From Impatiens glandulifera (taxonomy: Eukaryota; Streptophyta; Magnoliopsida; Ericales; Balsaminaceae): a stretch of 64,000 bases of DNA. This document shows, one piece after another, positions 34,550 through 47,800 of the stretch; position 1 is the stretch's first letter, and every line of letters begins with the position of its first letter. The notes under the pieces were generated by a model. That model was not told the origin of the DNA. It saw nothing but the letters and a program-made list of their open reading frames with translations, and ran no database searches. A program made the position numbers and the translations under genes. Location: the NCBI RefSeq assembly GCF_907164915.1, contig NC_061862.1:144034972-144098971 (forward strand). The letters are read 5' to 3'.

Positions 34550-36917
34550 ATGCCAACCCAATTGAGGAGGCCACCGTGCCTCTTCTTTCCACCTCTCCTC
34601 TTACCTCCATCTCACCACCAATCTCTCAAACCCAATTTCAATTTCACTCTTTCACGTACCACTTCCGCTACTCCCTCTTTCATTCTCAATTTCAGACCCA
34701 AACGATTTCACTTTCTCAACCCATGTTCTTCTCTCAAAGAAACGAAGAAGAAGAAGCAGAAAGCTCCTCCTGTTTCGGCCCCTCGTAACTTCAAGACACT
34801 TCTGAATCTGAACTCGAAGAACAACTCCGACGATTCAGAAGATTCCGGCGATGGAGCTTTCGAAGAAGAGACTGCTGTTAAGGGTACCATTTTGGCGGGT
34901 TTGTTACTTGTGGGTGTTGTTGGTGGGTTTGGTGCTGTTGGGTATATCTATAAGGATCAGATCAATGCCTTCTTGACACAGTTTTCTGGGATCATTGAAG
35001 GTAGAATTTTTCATGCTTTTGCTTCAACTCTGTTTTTTCTTCTGAAAATTCATGATAAGACTTTATGCATCTTATTTGTTTATGTTAATGTCTCAGTTGG
35101 GTCTATTGTAGAACTCATTACTGAAATAATGTTTGATTATATTTGAAATCAGAAAGATACACACCTCTTTTATAGCCAATGCAAAACCTTCCTTTTGAGT
35201 TTATCGAGAGTGAGAAATTCCCCATAAATGTCCTCCCAAGTGAAGAACTAGAATCTTTAAGGGAATCTTGGCATTCCAAACTTCCTTCCAAATGTGAGGT
35301 TAAGTATAATTAGACTTTGTTTATGTGGGTTATTTGAGATTCATTTCAAATAACCCATTATTCAAATAGTTCAAATCATCAAATAAAGTGCTAAAATAAA
35401 ATACCTTCAATTTTTTTCACCCTTAATGTCTTTACTCAAATAACCCACTTGATTATTCAAATAATCCTAGATCAAACAAGACCTTATGTGATTATGCAAA
35501 AAATGATCCTCTCTAGATGGTACATACCAATGCATCTTATCAATGAGATACATACATAACGTATTATATTTGTTTTGAACTTTTGATGCAAGTTCATTAA
35601 GAAAAATAAACTGTTTCTTACTTATTCTATCATCCAGGTTATGGTCCAGCTGGATATGCATTGTTTGTTGCAGTTTATGCTGGACTAGAAGTAAGCATAA
35701 TTTGCATCATTCTTGAATTTGTTTGTATTCCATTTTCCAAAACATTATTAAAATAATTTGTTATTTTGCTTGCAGATCCTGGCAATACCAGCAATCCCAT
35801 TGACAATGTCAGCTGGTGTTCTTTTCGGTTCACTTACAGGCACTATCATCGTCTCCATCAGTGGAACAGTATGTTAGATTGAAACTAGTAATTGCTAGGT
35901 TTGTTGAATGCTTGAACCTTATGAATTCTCGAGATTTTTAAATGCTTATACTTTTATTTTTCCTTTTCTTGTTTTTTTTTTTTCGTTTTCGTGTTCTTCA
36001 GGTTTCTGCTAGTGTGGCTTTCTTGATTGCCAGATACTTTGCTCGCGAACGGATCCTTAAATTGGTGGAAGGGAACAAGAAATTTCTGGCGATTGATAAA
36101 GCTATTGGAGAAAATGGTTTTGGAGTTGTTACCCTTCTCCGATTAAGCCCTTTACTTCCATTTTCTCTGGGAAATTATTTGTATGGTCTCACATCTGTGA
36201 AGTTCGTTCCATATGTCTTGGGGAGGTACATATGTTATTTCCTTGGTGTTAGACAATCCTCTTATTTTATTTTTATTTAGTATGAAAAGCGTGATTGAAT
36301 TGATTTTCGTTCAAAAGTTTATGAAAAAATTGTTTATTTTACCAATTTCGTAGAATATGCGAAATAGATTTCTATTTTAATCTTTTTGCCAACTTTGACA
36401 ATAATGAATATACCAAAAGGCGTATATTTTTACAAATTCAAGTTGTTCTTCTATGTAGTTGGCTGGGGATGCTTCCAGGAACATGGGCTTATGTTAGTGC
36501 TGGTGCATTTGGACGGGCAATCATTGTGAGTTACGTTTTTTTACCAATGTTAAGTTTGAACACATTCTCGATGGCCCTTTTATGTTTAAACATCTATTCC
36601 AATTAACAGCAAGAAGAATCTGATGTGGGTTTGCCCGGAGGATATGGTCAATTGTTGACACTCGGGCTAGGATTATTGGCAACCGCGATCGCCGCAACTT
36701 ATGTCACAAAGCTAGCCAAGGTATTCCAAATGGCCTCATTTGAAAATGCTTATAATATTTGTTTTTATATTTGGATCCGAATCAAATAAGAAAGAACCAA
36801 TCAAATTTTGAAATGTTTCTTACTAAATTTAATTTTCAAATGAACCAATATCATAAAGTGTTTTGAATTCTCACTTTTTTATATTTATTACAGGATGCTG
36901 TTAAGGACATGGAGTAG
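34550..36917 (+). CDS. VTT/DedA (SNARE-associated Golgi, TVP38/TMEM64-type) protein, probably plastid
   Basis: Seven exons: 34550-35000, 35638-35690, 35776-35868, 36002-36225, 36459-36525, 36610-36720, 36894-36917. They join to 1023 nt (340 residues) with GT-AG introns. Residues 1-60 are rich in Ser, Pro, Phe and Arg, like a chloroplast transit peptide. A Lys-rich and then an acidic linker follow (64-108). Hydrophobic segments lie at about 113-134, 156-176, 180-200 and 307-327. The VTT domain spans about 157-294 with AIPAIPLTMSAGVLFG, then LLRLSPLLPFSLGNY (244-258), the conserved motif of the family. Family members are multi-pass membrane proteins linked to lipid scrambling or transport; this one is close in plan to Arabidopsis At1g22850. 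The exact substrate is unknown. A DNA-level copy of its 3' half is at 50510-51702. Confidence 0.92.
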
Positions 36918-37849
36918 AGAGTAAAAATGTCATTGTGGATGTCTACAAAGTAAGGATATAAGATTTTACTGTCTTGGTTAGAGGAAAAAGGATAAAAATT
37001 GTCTTACTTTCTCTACATCTCTTAATCCTTGTAATTATGTTACATAAGCTGTGAAATATTTCATTTATAACAAGGATGGTCTGGAATGCATAAATGTGAT
37101 GTTTTTGAGGCTGAAAAAAATTCATAATAAATCTTGAATTTGTGTTGGATATTTGTTTCAAAATTTTAAATTAATTTTACTCCAAATAAATTTGAAAAAT
37201 AGGTTTAAAATGCAAACATTGATTTCTTAGCATGCTTTTTTTAAGGATTGAAATAAATCACTTTTAAGGATTTGATAGGGATATTTGATGTTATAATTAA
37301 TTTGTGTATTTATTTTTTTTGTCGAAATAAAAACTTCCATAAATAAACAATCTGCCAAGAAGTTTAGTGTACAATATATTGGCAAGTTGAACTTTGAAAA
37401 AAAAAGTTCAATCTTTATCATATCATAGCTTAAAAAGTATCATTTTTGTCTAGATCTTTATGGAACTCCTTGGAGTTATAGACAGAAGGTATGAATAAAG
37501 AACCGATAAAATTTAGAAAGCTTCTATAGGTTGTTACCAACTTAACTAGCTATATGTTCTTCTCATTTTTTAAAATCAAACAAGAAGATAATTTAGAAAA
37601 AAAAATATTTAGGCTACAAATACTTCTTAGCTTTGAAAATTCAAACGTTCCTAACATTATTTTGAATTTCAAATGAACAATCACAGTATTTTCTGAAAAT
37701 TTTAATTTCAAATTGGGTATTTTTAATTTAGATTAATTCGAATTGACTTTAAGAGAAAGATCATAAACAATCTTATAATAAACTAGCATGTATCCCGTGC
37801 ATTTTTACGAGTAATTATATAAAAAATAGTGAAAAAAATATTACGGTAA
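36918..37849. other. 3' flank of the VTT gene
   Basis: The 3' untranslated region and intergenic DNA. The part up to about 37435 is also present in the pseudogene copy near 51230-51700, so the duplicated segment runs beyond the stop codon. The remaining bases are AT-rich with no gene. Confidence 0.6.
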
Positions 37850-38925
37850 ATTTTTTATGGGCGGGTCAATCCACAATCCGACCCAAGTATCCTTTTACTC
37901 TCACATATATCCAAATTAACCACAACTCTCGACCCGGCAATCCAGACACTTTAAAAATTAAGTATCATTATATAAATAGATTAGTTAGTTAAAAAGTTAA
38001 ACTTATATTGTTAAAATGTCACGCGTTTATCAAATTTTGGGTTGAATTTAAAATATAAAGTGTTATTAGTCTAGTTGGTTAAAAAGTTGTACTTGTTTTG
38101 TTAGGTTGTAAGTTCGAACCATACTTATAGCATTTTTAATTTTATTTTTAACCGTTTTAAGTTTATGGGCGGGTCAACCCATAATCCGACCCAAGTATCC
38201 ATTTACTCTCACATATATCCAAATTAACCACAGCTCTCGACCCGGCAATCCAGACACTTTAAAAATTAAGCATCATTATATATATATATAGATTAGTTAG
38301 TTAAAAAGTTAAACTTATATTGTTAAAATGTCTCGCGTTTATCAAATTTTGGGTTGAATTTAAAATATACAGTGTTATTAGTCTAGTTGGTAAAAAAGTT
38401 GTACTTGTTTTGTTAGGTTGCAAGTTCGAACTATACCTATAGCATTTTTAATTTTATTTTTAACCGTTTTAAGTTTATGGGCGGGTCAACCCACAATCCG
38501 ATCCAAGTATCCATTTACTCTCACATATATCCAAATTAACCACAGCTCTCGACCCGGCAATCCGGACACTTTAAAAATCAAGCATCATTATATATATAGA
38601 TTAGTTAGTTAAAAAGTTGAACTTATATTGTTAAAATGTCACGCGTTTATTAAATTTTGGGTTGAATTTAAAATATAAAGCGTTATTAGTCTAGTTGGTT
38701 CAAAGATTGTACTTGTTTTGTTAGGTTGCAAGTTCGAACCATACCTAAAACATTTTTAATTTTATTTTTAACCGTTTTAAGTTTATGGGCGGGTCAACTC
38801 ACAATCCGACCCAAGTATCCATTTACTTTCACATATATCCAAATTAACCACAGCTCTCGACCCGGCAATCCGAACACTTTAAAAATTAAGCATCATTATA
38901 TATATATATATAGATTCTCAATTAA
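37850..38925 (+). repeat. Tandem array of about 312-bp tRNA-like units, inverted relative to 10970-12890
   Basis: Four units starting near 37855, 38164, 38476 and 38788, each beginning TATGGGCGGGTCAA and ending in a (TA)n stretch. Each complete interval carries TTAGTCTAGTTGGTTAAAAA (A-box-like) and, 33-35 bp on, AAGTTCGAAC(C/T) (B-box-like), the pol III promoter pattern of a tRNA. Units here are more alike than in the other array. ORFs at 38418-38612 and 38726-38932 lie in the repeats and are not genes. Confidence 0.8.
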
Positions 38926-39540
38926 AAAATAAAGAATCATGTAGTGAAAAATACAAACTTATATGTGTAAAATTTAATTTTAATTCAATAATGAATTACA
39001 ACATGAATGATAGTTTATAATGAGTTAGAGAACACTTTTATACCTTTATTAAAAGTTTTGGATAAATTGAAAACTAAGCTTAGAGGTCTTACATAAGATT
39101 TTTTAAAATTTAAAAAGCTCGATGAAATTTTCAATGGCGGATTTTTGTTGCAGAATTGATGATATGAGACTTTGTTCTTGTTGTTCGTCTTGATCGAGAA
39201 TTTCTTTAATAGTCAGTTTAGGTCGGTACATGACCTAAGTCGACGTTCGGACAAAAACCATTAATGATTAGTCACTTTTTAAATTACACCTTCTCGACGA
39301 CTAAGATGACCTAAGGTCATAGAAAAAATTATCACACAACTACTATAATCGTTTCCATTTTCGAATTTTCTCGAACGAGTGTTGGATGTGGCTTGGGCCT
39401 TCCGTTTACGTCTCGTCCATATTGGGGGATCCGGCCCTTGGAAGTTAGCTTGTGAGTCAGCCTTCTCGTTTGCTCTGTTGGCTGTGTGTTTGGGCTTCGC
39501 GTGACCTAGGTCTATTTGATTTGGGCCAAACAATTTTAAT
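38926..39540. other. Unassigned sequence with a less AT-rich patch
   Basis: 39230-39540 is less AT-rich than its surroundings (TCGACGTTCGG, GGGGGATCCGGCCC, GCTTCGCGTGACC). A minus-strand frame at 39279-39533 (84 codons) has no domain I recognise. It may be a transposon fragment; nothing more is supported. Confidence 0.4.
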
Positions 39541-40809
39541 CCCGTTTAACTTTTTTTTTTATATATATTATTACTTACAAATATACAAATTAATTAATAA
39601 ACTTAAAAGTTTATTTTTGTCTATTCTGTTTTTATTTTAAGGCTTTATATTAAATTATTTTGGGATTTAAATGGTTAATATTTTTTAAAATTAATTATTT
39701 AATTTATCTAAGTCTTAAATTTTAATTGATTTTAAATTAATAATGTATACAATATTTTTTCAAAATAATTGTTTATTTTTTAACTATTAAAAATAATTAT
39801 TGATAGTTTATATTTAATTTAATATTTATTTTAATTATTTTAAACAAAATAAATACAATATTTATCCAACCTAATTATTTGTGCCTGTAAATATATATTT
39901 TATTTCTTATTTTATAATTTTTAATAACTAATATATAACAATATATAAAACAAATATTAGATAAAATATATTATTATAATTAAATTTATTTTAAATATTA
40001 TTATTAATTTAATTAAAAATATATATTTTAAATATTTATTGAAAAACTTATATATCCTTGATAAAAATGTGTGTAATCTTTAACTTTATAATTTATTTGT
40101 AAAAACTAATTTTATGAATATTTTTAAATTATATATTATTATTTTTTAAGTTTTTAATTTTAATTAATAACATTTAATATATATTTTAATTTCTTATTTT
40201 ATAATTTTCAATAATTAATAATTAATATATATATAATTATTTTACAAAATAATTTAAAATAATTATATATACTTTTATAAATTATTATATTTTATAAAAA
40301 AGATTTAGAAAAAATATATTATTTTAATTAATATTTTTAAAATATTACTAGTTTATTTAAAAAAAATATATTTCCTTATCTATAAAATTTGAAGTTAATT
40401 TTGAAGGAAATCTAACTATTAAATAATTATTTCTTATGATATTTCATATTATTTATAAATTATAAATAATTATAAATTATATAATATTTTATTAAATCTA
40501 ATTTATTAGTTATTATTATTATTTTTTTAATATTTTAAAAAAAATGATAAAATAATAATAACTAATAAATAATCATTTAATAAAAATATTAAATAATTTT
40601 TAATTATTTATTAAAAAATTAAAAATAAATATTATATAATTTAAAGAAAAAAAATATTAAATGATTATTTAATTACAGTATTTAATGATAATAAATTAAT
40701 TAATTTTAGTTTATATTAATAAAAATTATAATAATTAAAATATAATATTAATTTGTATTTTATATAATAATAATTATTATTAAAATTTATTACGAGATAT
40801 TGTTTTAAT

Positions 40810-40897
<88 letters not shown>

Positions 40898-42256
40898 GTT
40901 TTGTATTTAAAGTAATATATTTAATATTATTCTCATAATTTATAAATTTTCTAAATATAATGTTTTTTGTTTTAATATATTTAAAACGTATCTGTTTAAT
41001 TTTTTATATAATTCATTTTATATTATTAAATAATTTATATATAATTATTTCTAAAATTACTTTTTTTAATTGTAAAATATTATTTAAAAACAATTATTAT
41101 TATTAAAATTATTTCATTTATAATTTAACACTTGTTATTTTATTTTTAAAAAACATATATAATAATAAATTTTAATATCTATATTATCATTGATATATTT
41201 TTTATTCTAAATATTTTAAAGTATAATAAATACAAAAACTATGTTATTTTATTATATATAAATTTATTGAATTTCATATTTTATAATTAAGTATAATATT
41301 TTTTAAATAATTTGAAAAGTTTTTATCATAATTTAATACAATAATATTTAATATATATTTTAATTTCTTATTTTATAAATTGCAATAATTAATAATTAAT
41401 ATATATAATTATTTTACAAAATAATTTATATATACTTTTATAAATTATTATATTTTATAAAAAAGATATAGAAAAAATATATTATTTTAATTAATATTTT
41501 TAAAATATTACTATTAGTTTATTTAAAAAAAATATATTTCCTTATCTATCAAAGTTGAAGTTAGTTTCGAAGAAAATTTAACAATTAAATAATGATTTCG
41601 TATGCTATTTCATATTTTTTATAAATTATATATTATTTATTTTTAAATAAAGTTTTTATTAAATAATTACAAATTATATAATATTTTATTAAATCTATTT
41701 TTATTAGTTATTATTATTATTTTTGTAATATTTAAAAAAAATGATAAAATAATTTTTATTTTAAAACATATTGTATTAAATTATGATAAAAAAAATTTTT
41801 CAAATTATTTAAAAAATATTATACTTAATTATAAAATATGAAATTCAATAAATTGATATATAATAAAATAACATAGTTTTTTGTAATAATTATAATTTAA
41901 AATATTTAGAATAAAAAATATATTAATGATAATATAGATAATAAATTTTATTATTATATATGTTTTTTTAAAATAAATTAACAAGTGTTAAATTATAAAT
42001 GGAATAATTTTAATAATAATAATAATTGTTTTTAAATAATATTTTACAATTAAAAAAGTAAATTTAGAAATAATTATATATAAATTATTTAATAATATAA
42101 AATGAATTATATATAAAATTAAACAGATAAGTTTTAAATATATTAAAAAAAACATTATATTTAGAAAATTTATAAATTATGAGAATAATATTAAATATAT
42201 TACTTTAAATGCACAACTCAACATTTTTTATATTTATATTTTCATTTCTTATTTTG

Positions 42257-42305
<49 letters not shown>

Positions 42306-42779
42306 ATTAAAACAATATCTCGTAATAAATTTTAATAATAATAATTATTATATAAAATACAAATTAATATTATGTTTTAATTATTATAATTTTTTATTAA
42401 TATAAACTAACACGAATTAATTTATTATTATTAAATACTGTAATTAAATAATTATTTAATATTTTTATTAAATAATTATTTATTAGTTATTATTATTTTG
42501 TTTTGTAATTTTTGACAAATAAAATAATTATTTGAAATATGTTATATTAAATAATGATAAAAAAACATTTTAAATGAATTTATTATAAAACTTTAAATTA
42601 AGTCAATATTATTAATTTTATATATAATTAAATAATTTAATTTTACTAATTATTTACATTAAAAATATACAATATATATTAAAAAATTAATAAACAAATA
42701 TAATGTATATCTTGATAAAATTAATAAAACTTAGATGACTATTAAAATATATTTTTGTATATATAACCTTCTTTAATAT
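39541..42779. repeat. Extreme AT-rich DNA with direct and inverted duplications
   Basis: Almost pure A and T. A block at about 40175-40440 is repeated directly at about 41345-41640 (shared words TATTTCCTTATCTAT and CAATAATTAATAATTAATAT). The sequence at about 40640-41340 recurs inverted at about 41745-42480: TACGAGATATTGTTTTAATT at 40790 and its complement near 42303, each next to a long (TA)n run (40811-40890 and 42264-42302). The centre is near 41550. No gene. Confidence 0.7.
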
Positions 42780-43358
42780 AACAACCATTTAAATTTAAAT
42801 TTTTAAAAGTTGTCATGTCCAATAAATTTTTATAAATAATTAAAAATAGTTTGTATTTAAATATATTTAAATAATTTTTTTATTGAAAAATATTATTCTA
42901 AAAATATTTATAAATTAATAAAATAGTACTTAATTAAATATACTATTAAAATTTTTATTTTCATTTATAATAATTTTTTAATCAAAATAATTATCTGTAA
43001 ATCATTTAGAATGATATTTTAATTTTTTTAAAATTTTTTAGTGAGAGAGATTATGTATTTTTTTTTTTAATTTTGTGATTTTTACGTTTCATTTATTTCA
43101 TTATTTTTAATCCTAAACATATATTTGAGTTTAATATTTTAATTTTAAAATATTAAAATAAATATAGATATTTCCATTTGAGGTATAAGATTATAAAAAA
43201 ATTAGTAAAATGATATCAATATATACACAAACAATTTATTCACCATTCCATCCAAGTATTTCAGTTCAAGTTAAAGTTTAACAACAACAACTCTTAAACA
43301 ACATATATTTACAAATCTGATCCCAAATTTGTAGATAATTGCGCAGGCATTGATGGTT

Positions 43359-44172
43359 TGTTGGAATTTTAAATTAATTCATAAATTCCATTAATGAATG
43401 AAAATGTGAATTTAGGTAAATAAAATCAAAAAAAATTCAAACGAATTTCACATTAAATTCAAACGTGAATTAAAGTGAAATTTGATCGAAATAATTAAAC
43501 TATTATAATTAATTTGTTAATTATGTAATTAACATTCAATGGCTTGAAGAACAATTATTAAATTAAATATATTTAATTTTGTTAATTGTCATTGTAACCT
43601 TCATGATATTATTGCTATCAATTTATTAGCAATTTAGAAAATCATGTAACATGTATTTTCTAATGAAGAGAAAATACAAAGGGCAATGAAGAGGCAATCA
43701 AGGTCCGTTGGATCAAAGATTAATATTGGTTGATTTTAATTTTATGAAAGTTTAACTTTTCAACAATATAAAACCCCTCATCTCTAATCTCAAACACTTA
43801 ATCATCTTATATTTTCTCACTTTAGAATTTCAAAAGCCCTCTTCTTGTTTTGTGATTGTTCTTCGAGTTCTTTGCTCGATATTTCCGTTGAAACCTGATG
43901 ATAGTTCAAGTACGCTGGTCAAATTCGACGAGTAGTGATTTTAGTGCAGAATCACTATTGGATTCGTTGTACCCTGGGAGACAGTCATCTACGATAAGTT
44001 CCAGCACAAACGGGAGACAATGAAACTGTTTTAAGGGATATGTGTCTAACACATGCCTCAAATCAACATCTCAATCGGGTGATTTCGTTCTTTGTAATAT
44101 TGTATTTATTTAATTTATTTGTAACATCATTTTATATATATTTTATGTTATTTCAAGACAAGATATCTAACA
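43359..44172 (+). mobile_element. Solo LTR, 814 bp
   Basis: Begins TGTTGGAATT and ends TATCTAACA, with near-inverted ends; it precisely interrupts sequence that is continuous in copy 2 near 60045. TATAAAA at 43767-43773 is followed by a CT-rich leader. The flanks TGGTT and TTTGA do not form a clear target duplication. Confidence 0.65.
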
Positions 44173-44801
44173 TTTGAGTATATCTCTTCACAAGCTAATG
44201 AGTGAAGCTTGGTGCATCTTCCACTCTAGAGCGGATAAATAGACTAACAATTGTTCTAATGTCACTAGCACAAGAGTGTCTCCTAAACAATGCCTTCCTA
44301 TATATACTATTGAACGTTTCCGTCAATGTCTTCATCATGGTTGGTAGTAAATCTTGTAAACGATTCAGTCATTTAAGTTGCTTGCTAATCGAATAAAATC
44401 AATAATTACATGCACCTTATAATATCAATAATCATTCTATGTTTAAATTATTAAATTGTGTAGGTGCACAAATAATTATATTAAAAAAAATACTCAAACC
44501 AATCAAAAACTGTTTCTTTGATCACAAATACAAAAATTACCATTCTTAGTTGGAATGTGATTGGTTAATTGGTCTTTTCTTTAATAGAACTTAGTTTTCA
44601 AAAAATTGAACTTTCACTACAAAGTCTCCATTGAGATTTGAATTTGGATTTATATGTACATGAATATATCAATTGCTATGGTCATGGTCTAAACTTATAT
44701 ATAGACCACATGTCAACAAACTCTTACACTCGTTAAATCACTTTGAGTTGTGAGCGCATGTGAAAAAAAAGCGAAGAATACTATATTTATTTATAAGAAT
44801 G

Positions 44802-44872
44802 TGTTAGGCCTTTGTTGTAACTTGTCTATTTCTGGATTGCTAAACAGGTGCTATTATTCGATTTTTCCAACA
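44802..44872 (+). repeat. Short 5' LTR of the copia element
   Basis: 71 bp, TGTTAGGCC to CCAACA, equal to the last 72 bp of the 3' LTR. It has no visible TATA box, so the copy probably lacked a promoter from birth. Confidence 0.85.
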
Positions 44873-44874
44873 AG

Positions 44875-44885
44875 TGGTATCAGAG
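44875..44885 (+). other. Copia primer-binding site
   Basis: TGGTATCAGAG, 2 bp after the 5' LTR, complementary to the 3' end of initiator-Met tRNA. The gag ATG follows at once at 44886. Confidence 0.85.
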
Positions 44886-47800
44886 ATGAGTTCGTTTGGT
44901 GGTGATTCTTGTATAATTCAAATGGAAGAATCGTTGAGTAGTAATGACACGATGATCAAACTCACAGCTACCAATTACACAATCCGGAAGTCACAGATGG
45001 AGGACTTATTGTGTAATTATGATTATGAAGACACTATTTTGGGTGATAAAGGCAAACTAGAGGCTATGATAGATGCAAATTGGAAGAAACTAAACAGAAA
45101 GGCAGTTGGTAAAATTAGGCAATGGGTTGACAACAGTGTGTATCAGCATGTGGCTACTGAGGTTAATGCTCATAAAGTGTAGACTATTTTGAGTGAACTG
45201 TATGAGAAGAACAACACTCAAAACAGAGCATTTCTATTTAGGAAGCTTTGCTCGTTGAAATATCAAGATGGGTCTTCTATGTTCGAGCATCTAAATGCTT
45301 TTCAGGGGATTCTAAATGAGTTGGCTACGATAGGAATGAAATTTGATGATGAGCTTCATGCTACGTGTTTGATTAATTCTCTGCCTGGTAGTTGAGAGAC
45401 ACTTGTGGTTTCAATTACCAATTCTGTTCCACAAGGTAAGCTCACTTTGAAAATGATGAAAGAGAGTGTGTTGAATGAAGAGACTAGAATAAAAGAACAG
45501 GGCTTCTCGACTCCAAGTTAGGTGTTCGTGACTGAGAAAAGGAGTAGAAGTAAAAGTAAAACTCCAAAGAATCGCAGTGGCAGTTCAGACGGGTCACGGG
45601 GAACATCCAGCTCGAGAAAAGAGATTACATGTTATCATTGTGGCAAGCCATGACACAAGAAGTATCAGTGCAGATCTTTGAAGCAGGAACAAAAGGAGAA
45701 TAAGCAAGATGGAAGTAGTAAGGTTACAGATGTGGGTGGTAACGACATCAATTTTGTTTACGACAATGATAGTATCAATCTTGTTTCTCAAGATACACAA
45801 TGGGTGGTAGACTCGGGTGCTTCTTATCATGTCACCAATCGTTGTGATATATTTGTTTCTTACACTAGTGGACAATTTGGTTTAGTGACGTTGGGAAACC
45901 ATGTTACGTGTAAGATTGTTAGAAAAGGAGATGTCTATTTGGATACTAACAATTCGTGCAAGCTACTTTTGAAGAATATTTGACATGTTCCCGATATTCA
46001 GATGAATTTAATCTCTACTGGTATTCTTGATGATGAGGGCTATCATAGTTACTTTGGTGAAGGAAAATGGAAACTCACTAAGGGGTCTTTGGTGATAGCT
46101 AAAGGAAAGAAGGTCGGTTCTCTTTATGTGACAAAGACTAAGTCTTACGGGGGAGAAGCAAATACAGTTAATGATTGTTCAGCACAGCTTTGGCATAAGC
46201 GACTTGGTCACTTAAGTCACAATGGCATGCGAGTTCTCTCCAAGACAATCGATCTTCAGGGCTTAAAGTCCACAGATTTGAAGACATGCACAAATTGTTT
46301 AGTTGGTAAGCAACATAGAGTTTCCTTCAAAAGTTTCTCTCCATCTAGGAAGACCAATATTCTAGATATGGTTCACACAGACATATGTTCTATAGATTCC
46401 TTGACTTTAGGTGGTGCTCATTATTACATCACTTTTATCGATGATTGCTCAAGGAAGGTGTGGGCATATTTCTTGAAGACTAAGGATCAAGCATTGGATT
46501 ACTTGAAGTTGTTTCATGCTGAAGTGGAGAGAGAAACTAGGAAGAAGTTGAAATGTGTTCGTTCGGACAATGGTGGCGAATATAGAGGGCCATTTGTGGA
46601 ATACTGTAAAAGTCATGGGATCAAGCTTTTGAAGACTATGCCAAAAACACCTCAACAGAATGGAGTCGCAGAGAGGATGAACAGGTCTATTAATGAGAGA
46701 ATTTTGCGTATGTTGTCTCATGCTATGTTGCCAAAATCCTTTTGGGGAGAGACAATGAAGACAGCGGTTTATCTGATAAACCTTTCACCCTCAACTCCTT
46801 TAGATGGCGACGTTCCAGAAAGAGTTTGGAGAGGTAAAGACGTCTTTTATGATCACTTGAGAGTTTTTGGTTGTAAAGTGTTTGTTCATGTTCCTTGAGA
46901 TGAGAGAGCTAAGCTTGATAGCAAGACGAGACAGTGTATCTTTATTGGGTATGGCCACGGAGAATTTGGGTACCGATTTTGGGATCCGGTTAACAAAAAA
47001 CTCATTAGAAGCAGAGATGTGGTATTCTTTGAAGATCAAACCATTGAAGACTTTGAGAAAAAAGAAAATCCGAAGTCTACGGAAAAGGAATTGCCCGATA
47101 ATGGTAGGATTTGTACACCACAATCACAGCCCAATGATCTGGAAAATGAATAAGTTGAGGTTAATGAGACTCCTTTAGTTGATGCTGAGCCAACAGAGGA
47201 AGCTGAACAAGATGATGATAGTTCTCTAGAGCCATCCGATGATCAGCATATTAGAAGATCTAGTAGGCAGCGACAACCTTCTAGTAGGTATCCTCCCAAT
47301 GAGTATGTGATGTTGCCTGACGGGGGAGAACCAGAAACCTATCAAGAAGTATTGTCTCATGAAAACAAGAACAAGTGGTCGGTGGCAATGCAAGAAGAGA
47401 TACATTACTTGCAAGAGAACGAGACTTATGACTTGGTGAAACTTCTGAAAGGAAAGAAGACTTTGAAGAACAAGTGGGTATTCAAGTTGAAGCATCAAGA
47501 AAATAACTCACAACCTCGATACAAAGCAAGACTGGTTGTGAAGGGCTTTGGACAGAAAAAGGGTATTGATTTTGAAGAGATTTTCTCACCGGTTGTGAAG
47601 AGGTCATCCATCAGAGTTGTGTTAACATTGACTGCTAGTCAAGATTTGGAAGTTGAACAACTAGATGTGAAGACTGCATTTCTCCTTGGTGACTTGGAGG
47701 AATAGATCTATATAGAACAATCCAACGGTTTCAAAATTAAAGGTAAAGAAGATCTTGTCCGCAGGTTGAGGAAAAGCTTGTATGGGCTCAAGCAAGCGCC

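Noticed and set aside
37227..37421. Minus-strand ORF downstream of the VTT gene
   Set aside because: No domain, AT-rich, and the homologous copy near 51600 is not open.
38066..38130. A functional tRNA gene
   Set aside because: A and B boxes are present, but the stems do not pair well enough by eye and the sequence is part of a repeat.
40811..40890. (TA)n tract as a possible replication origin or centromere mark
   Set aside because: Several (TA)n runs occur across the window in ordinary AT-rich DNA; nothing specific supports it.
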